From: RHKX01 sp964497825
Lineage (GTDB): Bacteria; Actinomycetota; Thermoleophilia; Solirubrobacterales; 70-9
DNA length: 64,000 nucleotides
NCBI GenBank assembly: GCA_964497825.1
Contig: CAZCFA010000004.1
Span: forward strand, 5,694-69,693
Direction of reading: 5' to 3'
A program made the translations under genes and the position numbers. Below, piece after piece: positions 40,944-49,239 of the stretch. The notes beneath the pieces were generated by a model. The model had not been told where the DNA came from, searched no databases, and saw only the letters and a program-made list of their open reading frames with translations. How positions within the stretch are numbered: the first letter of the stretch is position 1; each line of letters begins with the position of its first letter.

Positions 40944-41105
40944 TACCCCTGGGTACCCGGTCCTCGAGTGGGCCGGTCGGTGCGGGCGCGCCCGTTGTAC
41001 CCCTGGGTACCCGGTCCTCGAGCGGGCCGGCGGGTGCGGGCGCGCAGCTTGTACCTCTGGGTACCCGGTCCCCGAGCGGGCTGGCCGGTGCGAGCGCGCC
41101 GGCGA
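40944..41105. repeat. 54-bp tandem repeat, three units
   Basis: Units start at 40944, 40998 and 41052. Each contains TACC(C/T)CTGGGTACCCGGTCC, then a CGAG-GGGC segment and a GCG(G/A)GCGCG end. The GGGTACCC palindrome is in all three units. The array lies between the convergent acetyltransferase and glycoside-hydrolase genes (40891-41154). As the period is a multiple of three it can be read as an 18-residue peptide repeat, but no start or homology supports a gene. Confidence 0.85.
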
Positions 41106-41154
41106 GCCGTCGTCGTCGCGCCCGCGGCAGCCGGATCCCCGGCCGGCACCGGGC

Positions 41155-42594
41155 TCAGCGCTTCTGCTTCCAGACGAGGCTCTTGCGCTTGCCGACCCGG
41201 GCCCGCAGCTTGGCGGCGCCGCGCAGCCTGACCCTCGTCGTGAACACCTTCCCCGCCCGGACCCGCAGCCTCCTCACCTTGCGATAGCCGCCGCCCCTGC
41301 CCTTGCGGTTGGCGCTGATCGTCAGCCGGCCGCTGCGCGGCGCCTTGCCCCAGACGAACAGCGTCCGCTTGCTGCGGCGGTCGGTGACGAGGGGGAAGGC
41401 GATCGCCCGGGCGCTCGGCTTGCGCTTGCCGTTGTAGTAGTAGACGCCGGTCTGGTAGGTGTCGAGGGTGTACTCGCGGCGCCGGCGCTGCTTGGCGTCG
41501 CGGAACTGCAGGAAGGAGACGTTGGCGGCGCCCTGCTTCCACAGCAGGTAGAGCGCCTGCTGCATCCAGCGGGCCTGGGTCCGCGGCGCCACGCCCTCGA
41601 CCCTGTCGGGCGGATCGGTCTGCCACCAGACCTCGTTCGCCCACAGCTCGTGGCGGTCGCCGGTCGCGATCGTGTTCCGCCGCTCGGCCCTGCGGACGAC
41701 CTTCCTCAGCTCGTGGAAGTCGGCGATCATGATGTCGTCGTCGCCGGGACCGTGGGCGGTCGGCGGCGCCGCGCGGTTGATCGGATGGTGGGCGTAGATG
41801 TCGAACTCGGGCCGCCGGCCGCTGGGGCAGCGGCTGCGGCGCAGCTTGCGGTTCAGGCACATCAGCTCGCGCGCGAACCGCAACGGGCCGGTCTTCCTCG
41901 CCTTGCGGCCGGGCCGGTCGCCGTAGGGGGCGGTGCCGCCGGTGACCACCCGTGAGCCCGGCGATTCCGCCGCGACGGCATCGTAGAAGCGGTTGAGCAG
42001 CTTCACGTAGATGCCGGCCGAGACGTTGCGGCGGCCCTTGAACTGCGGCGTGATGTAGGTGCTCAGGTTGGGCTCGTTCCAGGCCTCGAAGTACTCGACC
42101 CGGGGCAGGGTCTCGCCGCCGGCCCGGTAGGAGCCCGAGTAGCGCTCGGCGACGGCGTGGGCGAAGTCGCCGAACGCCCGGGCGTCGGGCTTCCAGCTCC
42201 CCGCCGGCGCCTTCCGGTAGCCGGGTCGGCGCGGTCCCTCGGCCCAGCGCGGGGCGAGCATCACCGTCAAATCAACGTCGAAGCCGCGCTCGACGGCGTT
42301 GCGGATCGCGGTGTCGTAGCCCATCCAGTTGTAGCTGGGATCGGCGGGATCGCGCGGGTCGGCGGGCTCGTTGAAGGCGACCAGGCTCCAGAGCATGTTG
42401 ACGCGGATCACGTCGGCGTTGACGGCCGCGGTGCGCTCGAGCCAGAGGCCGCTGTGATCGCCCTCGTAGAGGTGGTCGGCGAAGCCGACGTCGAGCGGGC
42501 GGGCGGCGCCGGCGCTCGACGGCAGCAGCGTCAGCGCGATCGCGGCCGCGGCGACGACCGCCGCGGCGAGGCGGCGCGGTGCGGGGCGCGGCAT
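41155..42594 (-). CDS. Secreted glycoside-hydrolase-like protein (paralogue 1)
   Basis: 479 residues. A signal peptide ends near SSAGAARP. The TIM-barrel-like catalytic part has FEAWNEPNLSTYITPQ (general acid/base Glu in WNEPN) and HELWANEVWWQTDPP (candidate nucleophile Glu), as in clan GH-A enzymes such as GH5/GH39. A C-terminal basic beta domain (RVRAGKVFTTRVRLRG) follows. It is very similar to the genes at 42599 and 49240. Likely hydrolyses or trims an extracellular polysaccharide; family assignment uncertain. Confidence 0.75.
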   Translation of the reverse strand: MPRPAPRRLAAAVVAAAAIALTLLPSSAGAARPLDVGFADHLYEGDHSGLWLERTAAVNADVIRVNMLWSLVAFNEPADPRDPADPSYNWMGYDTAIRNAVERGFDVDLTVMLAPRWAEGPRRPGYRKAPAGSWKPDARAFGDFAHAVAERYSGSYRAGGETLPRVEYFEAWNEPNLSTYITPQFKGRRNVSAGIYVKLLNRFYDAVAAESPGSRVVTGGTAPYGDRPGRKARKTGPLRFARELMCLNRKLRRSRCPSGRRPEFDIYAHHPINRAAPPTAHGPGDDDIMIADFHELRKVVRRAERRNTIATGDRHELWANEVWWQTDPPDRVEGVAPRTQARWMQQALYLLWKQGAANVSFLQFRDAKQRRRREYTLDTYQTGVYYYNGKRKPSARAIAFPLVTDRRSKRTLFVWGKAPRSGRLTISANRKGRGGGYRKVRRLRVRAGKVFTTRVRLRGAAKLRARVGKRKSLVWKQKR

Positions 42595-42598
42595 CCGC

Positions 42599-44113
42599 CT
42601 AGCCCTTCTGCTTCCAGACGAGGCTATTCTCGCCGCTGACCTTGGCCCGCAGCTTCGCCTTGCCCTTGATCTTCAGCTTCTTGGTGAAGATCTCGCCGGC
42701 ATCGACGCGCAACTTCGCGACCCGGCGGTAGCCGCCCTTGCGCCGGTGCTTGCCCCTGTGCTTGCGGTGCTTGCCGCGCCGCTTGACCTTCGCCTCGATC
42801 GTCAGCTTGCCGCCCTTGGGCGCGCGCCCCCAGGCGAGCAGCTTCTTGCGGCCCTTGCGATCGGTGACGAACGGGAAGGCGACGGCGTCGGCGCTCGGCT
42901 TGCGCTTGCCCTTGTAGGTGTAGACGCCGGTCTGGTAGCTGGCCAGCGTGAACTCGCCGGGCCTGTACTTGGCGTCGCGGAACTGCAGGAAGGAGACGTT
43001 GGCGGCGCCCTCGTCCCAGAGCATGTAGAGCGCCTGGGCCATGAACCGCGCGTGCTTCTTCCACGGGAACCCCTCGACCTTGTCGGGGGGGTCGGTCTGC
43101 CACCAGACCTCGTTCGCCCACAGCTCGTGGCGGCCGCCGGTCGCCGTCTTGTGAAACTTCTCCGCCTTGCGCATCGCCTTGGTCAGCGAGCCGAAGTCGG
43201 CGACCTCGATGTCGCCCTTGTTGTCGGCCTTCTCCTCGGGCGGGTCGAGCCGGTTGATCGGGTGGTGGGCGTAGATGTCGAAGCTCGGCGACGTCGGGGC
43301 GCCGTTCGGGCACTTCGACCGCTTGTTCGACGGGCTCAGGCAGAGCAGCTCCTGCTCGAACCGCAGCGGCCGGGTCCGGTTCGGCACCGCGTTGCCCTTC
43401 GGCGGATCGTCGCCGTAGGGAGCGGTGCCGCCGGAGACGACCTCGGAGGTCGGGTTGACCGCCTTGACCTCGGCGTAGAAGGCATCGAGCAGCTTCGCGT
43501 AGATGTCGCTGGCGGTGTTGCGCTTGCCGTCCCACTGCGGCGTGATGTAGGTGCTCAGGTTGGGCTCGTTCCAGGCCTCGAAGTACTCGACCCGGGGCAG
43601 CGTCCTGCCGTCGGCGACGTAGCTGCCCGAGTAGCGCTCGGCGACCGCGGCGGCGAAGTCGCCGAACTTGCCGGCGTCCGGCTTCCAGCTTCCCGGCGGG
43701 TACTTGTCGTAGTCGCCGGGACGGTTCGGGCCCTCGGCCCAGGGCGGCGCCCAAAACACGGTCAGGTCGACCTCGAATCCCGCCGCGACGGCGTTGGCGA
43801 TCGCGGTGTCGTACTCGGTCCAGGTGTAGGCCGGGTCGGCGGGATCGCGCGGGTTCGCGGGCTCGGAGCCGGCGACCGCGCGCCAGGACATGTTGACGCG
43901 GATCACGTCGGCGTTGACCGTCTTCGTCAGGTCGAGCTCGGACTTGCTGTGCTGCGCGTCGCCGTAGAGGTAGTCGGCGAAGCCGATGTCGAAGCTCTTC
44001 GCCGGCTTCGCCGCGGTCGCGGTCGCGGCGGCGATCATGAGCCCGGCCGCGATCGCGGCCAGCAGGGCGAGCGCGGCGAGCGGGCCGCGGCGAGCCGGCG
44101 CGGCGGAGCTCAT
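42599..44113 (-). CDS. Secreted glycoside-hydrolase-like protein (paralogue 2)
   Basis: 504 residues with an N-terminal hydrophobic segment (LAALALLAAIAAGLMIAAATATAA). The same architecture as paralogue 1: NADVIRVNMSWRAVAGSEPANPRDPADPAY, then EAWNEPNLSTYITPQW and LWANEVWWQTDPPDK. The C-terminal domain is Lys-rich (KHRKHRGKHRRKGGYRR). It lies 4 bases upstream of paralogue 1 and its ATG overlaps the stop of the membrane-protein gene (ATGA), forming a three-gene operon. Confidence 0.75.
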   Translation of the reverse strand: MSSAAPARRGPLAALALLAAIAAGLMIAAATATAAKPAKSFDIGFADYLYGDAQHSKSELDLTKTVNADVIRVNMSWRAVAGSEPANPRDPADPAYTWTEYDTAIANAVAAGFEVDLTVFWAPPWAEGPNRPGDYDKYPPGSWKPDAGKFGDFAAAVAERYSGSYVADGRTLPRVEYFEAWNEPNLSTYITPQWDGKRNTASDIYAKLLDAFYAEVKAVNPTSEVVSGGTAPYGDDPPKGNAVPNRTRPLRFEQELLCLSPSNKRSKCPNGAPTSPSFDIYAHHPINRLDPPEEKADNKGDIEVADFGSLTKAMRKAEKFHKTATGGRHELWANEVWWQTDPPDKVEGFPWKKHARFMAQALYMLWDEGAANVSFLQFRDAKYRPGEFTLASYQTGVYTYKGKRKPSADAVAFPFVTDRKGRKKLLAWGRAPKGGKLTIEAKVKRRGKHRKHRGKHRRKGGYRRVAKLRVDAGEIFTKKLKIKGKAKLRAKVSGENSLVWKQKG

Positions 44114-44718
44114 GCGAGCTGCTGCTCCCCGCTTTGGTGGCTCGACTCCCCCGCCGCGGCGCCGCGGCGGCGACGGTAGTTGACGACGCCGGCGCCGACC
44201 GCCCAGAGGACGATCGCGGCGAGGGCGATCCAGACGAGCACGCCGATCCCGGCCGAGCCGCCGTCACCGCCGTCGTCGCTGAGCTGGGCGAGCGGCTGGG
44301 CGCCGGCGCCGCGCTCGACCCGCTGCTGCTCGGCGCTGGCCGCGAACCCGTCGAGGGTGCGCTCGTCGGCGTTGCCGCGAGGCTTGCGGGCGACGCCGCC
44401 GCTACTGCCGCCTTCCTCGCTGTCGCCGGTCGGCGCCACCGCGGGATCGGGATCGCCGGCGCGGTCGCCGCCGGGGGGGCCGCCGGAGTCGGAGCCGGCG
44501 GCCGGAACCGGGCTCAGATTGCCGTCGGAGGAGTTGTCGTTGCCCGGCTGCGTCGGCTGCGGCGAGTACTGGTCGATGCCGGGGTCCTGGGCGCCAGCGA
44601 CGGGGGCGGTGAGCAGGGCGCCGGCGATCAATGCCAGCGACAGCAGCGCGGTCGGGATCCAGCGGTGAAACGGACGTGCGGTTGCGCGCGAGTTGGGGTT
44701 TCCGTTGGGCTTGGTCAA
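44110..44718 (-). CDS. Secreted/membrane-anchored Gly/Asp/Ser-rich protein
   Basis: 202 residues from a TTG at 44716-44718, chosen for its Shine-Dalgarno (AAGGAG) 6-7 bases upstream. A signal sequence (TALLSLALIAGALLTAPVAGAQ) is followed by ~120 low-complexity Gly, Ser, Asp and Pro residues. A C-terminal membrane helix (GIGVLVWIALAAIVLWAVGAGVV) and a basic tail (YRRRRG) end it. It could anchor the two hydrolases it is coupled to. TACATT (44794-44799, minus) is a candidate -10. Confidence 0.6.
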   Translation of the reverse strand: MTKPNGNPNSRATARPFHRWIPTALLSLALIAGALLTAPVAGAQDPGIDQYSPQPTQPGNDNSSDGNLSPVPAAGSDSGGPPGGDRAGDPDPAVAPTGDSEEGGSSGGVARKPRGNADERTLDGFAASAEQQRVERGAGAQPLAQLSDDGGDGGSAGIGVLVWIALAAIVLWAVGAGVVNYRRRRGAAAGESSHQSGEQQLA

Positions 44719-44837
44719 GCTAAGCTCCTTCGCCGCGAGTCGATGGTGGCAGGCCACCCGCTCGCGGGGCAGCGCTCGCATCGGCGTCGCGAGAATGTAA
44801 CAGCGGCACCGACCTGAAGTTGCGCCAATCGATCCCG

Positions 44838-46931
44838 ATGAGCAGCTCACGAGCATCCCCAGCGCCGGCGGTCGCCGCGGACTCGCAGCCGACCGTGCGC
44901 CTCGGCCCGCTCGTCCCGCAGAAGCGGGCCACGCGCCTCGATCCGGCGCGGGTCGTCTGCTGGCTGATCCCGTTCACGCTGGTCGTCTATCTGGGCTGGC
45001 GACGGGGCGGCTTCGAGGAGCAGATCCGCGGTCCGATCGGGGCGCTGCTGTGGGTGCTGGTGGCCGCCGGGCTCGCCTCCTGGGCGCTGCCGCGGGCGCG
45101 GATCTCGAGGCTCGGCTGGCTCGGCCTTGGGTTGCTGGTCGCCTACGCCGCCTGGACGGCGATCGGGATCAGCTGGTCCTCGAGCGCGGGACGGAGCGTG
45201 ACCGAGGCGGCGCGGGTGGCGAGCTACGCCGGCGCGTTCGCCGTCGCCCTGCTGGTCGGGGGCCGCGAACGGCTGCGCACCGTCGCCGGTGCGGTCGGCG
45301 CCGGCTGCGCCGTGATCGCCGCCGTGGCGCTGCTCTCACGCCTGCACCCGGCCTGGTTCCCCGAGGACGTCGCCGTGCAGCAGTTGCTCGGCGCGGAGAC
45401 CCGGTTGCGCTACCCGCTCGGCTACTGGAATGCGCTGGCCGCGCTGGTCGCGCTCGGCGTGCCGCTGGTCGTCTGGGCGGCGACCTCGGCCCGCTCGCTC
45501 GCGATCCGCGGGCTCGCCGCTGCCGCGGTCCCGACGATGGCGCTGGCGATCTACTTCACCTACTCGCGGACGGGTGCGATCACAGCGCTGGTCGGCGTGC
45601 TCGCCTACCTCGCGCTCTCGCGCCGGCGTCTCGGCCTGCTGCCACCGCTCGCGGTGCTCGGCGCGCTGAGCGCGATCGTCGTCTGGCAGGGCTCACGCCG
45701 CGGCGCGCTCGGCGACGCGCTTGACAACTCGCTCGCCCACGCGCAGGGCAACGAGATGATCGCGATGGTGCTCGTCGCCGGTGCGATCGCCGGGATCGTC
45801 GTCGCCGGCCTCACCTGGGCCGGGCGGCGCGGACTCGTGCCCCGCGCGCCCGAGGTGCGGCGGCGGACGGCGCTGATCGTGGCCGCGGTGACGGCCGCGG
45901 TCGCGATCGGCGGCTTCCTCGCCGCCGGCGGCGCCGGCTACAGCGCCGACAGGTTTGACAGCTTCAAGCAGCCCGCCGCGCCCGGCATCGACTCGGCGCG
46001 GCTGACCAGCGCCGGTGGCAACGGCCGCTGGCAGTACTGGAGCGCCGCGGTCGACGCCTTCGAGTCCGAGCCGCTGCACGGGATCGGGCCCGGGACCTAC
46101 GAGTTCTGGTGGAACCAGCACCGCGACGTTCCCGGCGTGATCAAGGACGCGCACTCGCTCTTCGTCGAGAGCCTGGCCGAGCTCGGGATCGTCGGGCTGG
46201 CGCTGCTGGCCGCCTTCGTGCTGCTGGTGCTGATCGCCGGCGCCCGGCGGGCGCTGGCCGCCGCCGGCGAGCGCCGCGGCGAGCTCGCGGCGCTGACCGG
46301 CTCGGCGCTCGCGTTCGCGCTCGCCGCCGGCTTCGACTGGCTCTGGGAGTTCGGCGCGCTGGTGATCGCCTTCATGTTCGTCGCCGCGGCGATCCTGGCG
46401 ACGCTGCCCGGCGAGGAGGAGAACCCCGAGGCCGAGCCGACCGCGGCCGCCGGCAAGGACGATCGCCGCGCTCGGCTCGTGCCGGCGCTGCGGATCGGCG
46501 GCGCGCTCGCGGCGCTGGCGATCGCGGCCGCGATCTTCATCCCGGCGCAGGCGGCGCAGGACATGGCCGACAGCCGCAACGCGTTCGACCGCGGCGATCT
46601 GCAATCGGCCCTCGTCGAGGCGCGCCGCGCCGCCGACCTCGTCCCCTACGCGGGCCTGCCGCGCTATCAGCAGGCGCTCGTGCTCGAGCAGAACGACGAG
46701 CTCGCGCGGGCGGCGGCGGCGGCCCGCGCGGCGACCGCGCGCGAGCCCGACAACTGGGAGGCCTGGTACGTGCTGAGCCGGATCCAGGCGCAGCGCGGCG
46801 ACAAGCGCGGCGCGGCGCTGGTGGCGCTGCGCCGGGCGCAGCAGCTGAACCCGCTCGACACGTTGATCAACCCGGTCAACTGCGACAAGCCCGGCAACCC
46901 CTGCAAGCTCGGCGAGCCGCTCGGCGGCTAG
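44838..46931 (+). CDS. O-antigen ligase/polymerase-like membrane protein with a TPR tail
   Basis: 697 residues from the ATG at 44838 (a TTG at 44820 is also possible). About ten or more hydrophobic helices run through residues 45-520. The O-antigen-ligase loop motif is recognisable as GIGPGTYEFWWNQHRDVPGVIKDAHSLFVESLAELGI. The C-terminal ~120 residues form TPR-like helices (ALVEARRAADLVPYAGLPRYQQALVLEQ, NWEAWYVLSRIQAQRG). It would polymerise or attach lipid-linked glycans on the outer face of the membrane. Confidence 0.8.
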   Translation: MSSSRASPAPAVAADSQPTVRLGPLVPQKRATRLDPARVVCWLIPFTLVVYLGWRRGGFEEQIRGPIGALLWVLVAAGLASWALPRARISRLGWLGLGLLVAYAAWTAIGISWSSSAGRSVTEAARVASYAGAFAVALLVGGRERLRTVAGAVGAGCAVIAAVALLSRLHPAWFPEDVAVQQLLGAETRLRYPLGYWNALAALVALGVPLVVWAATSARSLAIRGLAAAAVPTMALAIYFTYSRTGAITALVGVLAYLALSRRRLGLLPPLAVLGALSAIVVWQGSRRGALGDALDNSLAHAQGNEMIAMVLVAGAIAGIVVAGLTWAGRRGLVPRAPEVRRRTALIVAAVTAAVAIGGFLAAGGAGYSADRFDSFKQPAAPGIDSARLTSAGGNGRWQYWSAAVDAFESEPLHGIGPGTYEFWWNQHRDVPGVIKDAHSLFVESLAELGIVGLALLAAFVLLVLIAGARRALAAAGERRGELAALTGSALAFALAAGFDWLWEFGALVIAFMFVAAAILATLPGEEENPEAEPTAAAGKDDRRARLVPALRIGGALAALAIAAAIFIPAQAAQDMADSRNAFDRGDLQSALVEARRAADLVPYAGLPRYQQALVLEQNDELARAAAAARAATAREPDNWEAWYVLSRIQAQRGDKRGAALVALRRAQQLNPLDTLINPVNCDKPGNPCKLGEPLGG

Positions 46932-46958
46932 CCGGGACGGCGGGCCCGGTCCTCACCG

Positions 46959-46979
46959 GCGCGGCCTCCGGGGCCGCGC
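46959..46979. terminator. Hairpin between convergent genes
   Basis: GCGCGGCC (46959-46966) and GGCCGCGC (46972-46979) form a perfect 8-bp stem around a 5-base loop. It lies right against the stop codon of the bi-domain oxidoreductase and 27 bases past the plus-strand stop. Confidence 0.55.
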
Positions 46980-49187
46980 TCAGGCGGGCTCGACCACCGG
47001 CTCGGGGGCGCCGCTGCCGAGCGAGCGGGCGGCGGCGAGCGTCGCCAGCGTCGCGACGTAGAACGACTCGGGCGGCGGCGGCTCGGCGCTGCCGGCGAGG
47101 ACGGCGGCGATCAGCTCGTACTGCTCGCGCCAGCCCTTTGCCGCGCGGCGACCGCCGAGCCTGGTGCGCCTGCCGCCGCGCCAGATCGAGCCGCTGCGGA
47201 AATCGTCGATCACGGCGTAGGCGCCGGGCGAGCTGGTCGCGAACCGCTCCTTGCCAGGCCCGGTCGGGGCGTCGGCGGCGTAGGCGACGGTGCCGGCGCT
47301 GCCGTCGGCGAAGTCGATCTGCAGCGAGAAGTTGTCGGTCGCCTGCAGCGGCAGCGCCGGATCGGAGCGGAAGCCGCGGGCGCTGACGCGGAGCGGATCG
47401 GCGCCGGCCTGGTCGCAGAGGAAGTCGATGAAGTGGCAGCCCTCGCCGAGCAGGCGGCCACCGCCGACGGCGGGATCGTTGGTCCAGTGGTCGAGCGGCA
47501 GCCGGCCGGCGTTGACGCGGAAGTCCATCAGCCTCGGGCCGGGCAGCTCGCGCAGCGCGACCGCCAGCGACGAGTAGCGACGGTTGAAGCCGACCAGCAG
47601 CGGCGCCCCGCCGGCGGCCGCGGCGTCGCGAACGGCGGCGAGGCCGGCGGCGTCGAGGCTGAGCGGCTTCTCGACGTAGACGGCGATCCCGGCGCGCAGC
47701 GCGCGGGCGGCGAGCTCGGCGTGCGAGTCGTGGCGGGTGGCGATCGCGATCAGCTCGAGCCCGCCGCCGTCGATCAGCTCACCGGGGTCGGAGTGGGCGG
47801 CGGCGAAGTCGAAGCGCCGTCGCAGATCCTCGGCCGAGAGGCCGCCGGCGGAGGCGATCGCGGCCGGCTTCAGGCCGGCCGCGATCAGGCCCGGGACGAC
47901 GGTGGCGGAGGCGAAGCTGCCGGCGCCGATCAGGCCGAAGCGGGGCGCCGCGGTCGCGGGCGCGGTCCAGGCCGGGGCCGCGGCCCGCGTGCCCGCGCTG
48001 GGCGCCCTTTCCACCTGATCGGTGGAATTTCCGCCCGGCGCCGGCGCGGCCGCCGACGCCCCCGCGCCGATCCCCTCGTAATCGAGCACGATCCCGACCG
48101 GGCTGCCGCCCTCGGGGTCGTCCGCGGTCAGCAGCGCGAACGCCTGCTCGGCGCGGTCGAACGGGAACCGGTGGGTGACGAGCGGGCTCGGGTCGATCCT
48201 GCCGGCGCCGACGAGCTCGAGGAACGACTCGATGTTGCGGCCCTCGGTCCAACGCACGTAGCCCTTCGGGTAGTCGTGGCCGTGCAGCTCGTAGGCGGGG
48301 TCGTAGCGTCCGGGGCCGTAGGAGCGCGACAGCCGCAGGTCGAGCTCGCGGTCGTAGTAGGGGCCGCGGGGAACGTCGAGGCCGACGTCGCCGACGATCA
48401 CCACCGGCGCGCGGTCGGCGGCGAGCGTCGCCGCGAGCCGGACCGGGTCGCCGGAGCCCGGGGCGGAGGCGCAGATCAGGACGGCGTCGGCCCATCCCGC
48501 CCAGGCCGAGTCGCCGTCGATGCCCTCGCGCAGCGCGACCTCGGCGCCGGCGCCGGCGGCGAGCTCGAGCAGCCGCGGCGAGAGGTCGATGCCGAGCACC
48601 CGGCAGCCGGCGGCGAGCGCGACCCGGGCCGCGAGCTGGCCGACGAGGCCGAGCCCGATCACGGCGACCCGCGAGCCGACCTGCAGATCGGCGCGGCGGA
48701 AGCCGTGCATCGCGATCGCGCCGAGCGTCGCGAACGAGGCGGCCTCGAACGAGACGCCGTCGGGGACCGGCGCGCAGAGCAGGCCGGGGACGACGTCGAC
48801 CTCGGCGTGATTGGCGGCACCGCCGCCGGCGATCGCGATCCGGTCGCCGGGGCTGATGCCGCTGACGCCGGCGCCGACCTCGATCGCGGTGCCGGCGGCG
48901 CTGTAGCCGAGCGGCGCGAGCTCCTCGAGGCGCCGGCGAACGACCTCGACCGTCGAGCGCACCCCCTCCCTGCGGGCGCGGTCGATCACCTGCCGCGCCT
49001 GATCGGGCCGCGCGCGGGCCTTCGCCAGCAGCGACTTGCGGGCCACGTCGAGGGTCGCCCGCTCGGTCCCGGAGCTGAGCAGCGAGGCGGCGACGCGGAC
49101 GCTCACGGTGCCGGGTGCGGGTGCCGGGTCGGGCACGTCGACGAGCTCGAGGCGGCCGTCGCGCAACCGTCGGGCGACCTGCCTCAT
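46980..49187 (-). CDS. Bi-domain oxidoreductase: zinc-type dehydrogenase fused to Gfo/Idh/MocA
   Basis: 735 residues. The N-terminal half (to ~355) is an MDR/alcohol-dehydrogenase-like fold (LGYSAAGTAIEVGAGV, VIGLGLVGQLAARVALAAG) without the catalytic zinc Cys (SSGTERA instead of CGTD). The C-terminal half (~400-735) is Gfo/Idh/MocA (FGLIGAGSFA, YVEKPLSLDAAG, VGFNRRYSSL, EGCHFIDFLCD). Fusions of this type occur in polysaccharide loci. The linker contains repeat copy D in frame. It could remodel a nucleotide sugar; exact reaction unknown. Confidence 0.85.
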   Translation of the reverse strand: MRQVARRLRDGRLELVDVPDPAPAPGTVSVRVAASLLSSGTERATLDVARKSLLAKARARPDQARQVIDRARREGVRSTVEVVRRRLEELAPLGYSAAGTAIEVGAGVSGISPGDRIAIAGGGAANHAEVDVVPGLLCAPVPDGVSFEAASFATLGAIAMHGFRRADLQVGSRVAVIGLGLVGQLAARVALAAGCRVLGIDLSPRLLELAAGAGAEVALREGIDGDSAWAGWADAVLICASAPGSGDPVRLAATLAADRAPVVIVGDVGLDVPRGPYYDRELDLRLSRSYGPGRYDPAYELHGHDYPKGYVRWTEGRNIESFLELVGAGRIDPSPLVTHRFPFDRAEQAFALLTADDPEGGSPVGIVLDYEGIGAGASAAAPAPGGNSTDQVERAPSAGTRAAAPAWTAPATAAPRFGLIGAGSFASATVVPGLIAAGLKPAAIASAGGLSAEDLRRRFDFAAAHSDPGELIDGGGLELIAIATRHDSHAELAARALRAGIAVYVEKPLSLDAAGLAAVRDAAAAGGAPLLVGFNRRYSSLAVALRELPGPRLMDFRVNAGRLPLDHWTNDPAVGGGRLLGEGCHFIDFLCDQAGADPLRVSARGFRSDPALPLQATDNFSLQIDFADGSAGTVAYAADAPTGPGKERFATSSPGAYAVIDDFRSGSIWRGGRRTRLGGRRAAKGWREQYELIAAVLAGSAEPPPPESFYVATLATLAAARSLGSGAPEPVVEPA
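48000..48036 (+). repeat. 37-bp palindromic repeat, copy D (inside a gene)
   Basis: It begins GGGCGCCCTTTCCAC and ends CGGTGGAATTTCCGCCC. It has the same length and arm positions as copies A-C, with TTTCCACC/GGTGGAA at its centre. It is read through on the minus strand as part of the linker (PGGNSTDQVERAPS) between the two oxidoreductase domains. Confidence 0.7.
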
Positions 49188-49239
49188 CGGGCCCCTGCCG
49201 GCGGCGGGTCGCCGCCGGTCGAGCTCGGCGCTGCGGCGC

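Noticed and set aside
40919..41287. Plus-strand frame encoding 18-residue repeats
   Set aside because: It arises only because the 54-bp DNA repeat is a multiple of three; it runs into the end of a real minus-strand gene and has no ribosome binding site.
46980..49187. Frameshift or gene fusion error in the oxidoreductase
   Set aside because: The frame is open throughout, both domains are complete and fusions of this type are known; the palindrome lies in frame in the linker.
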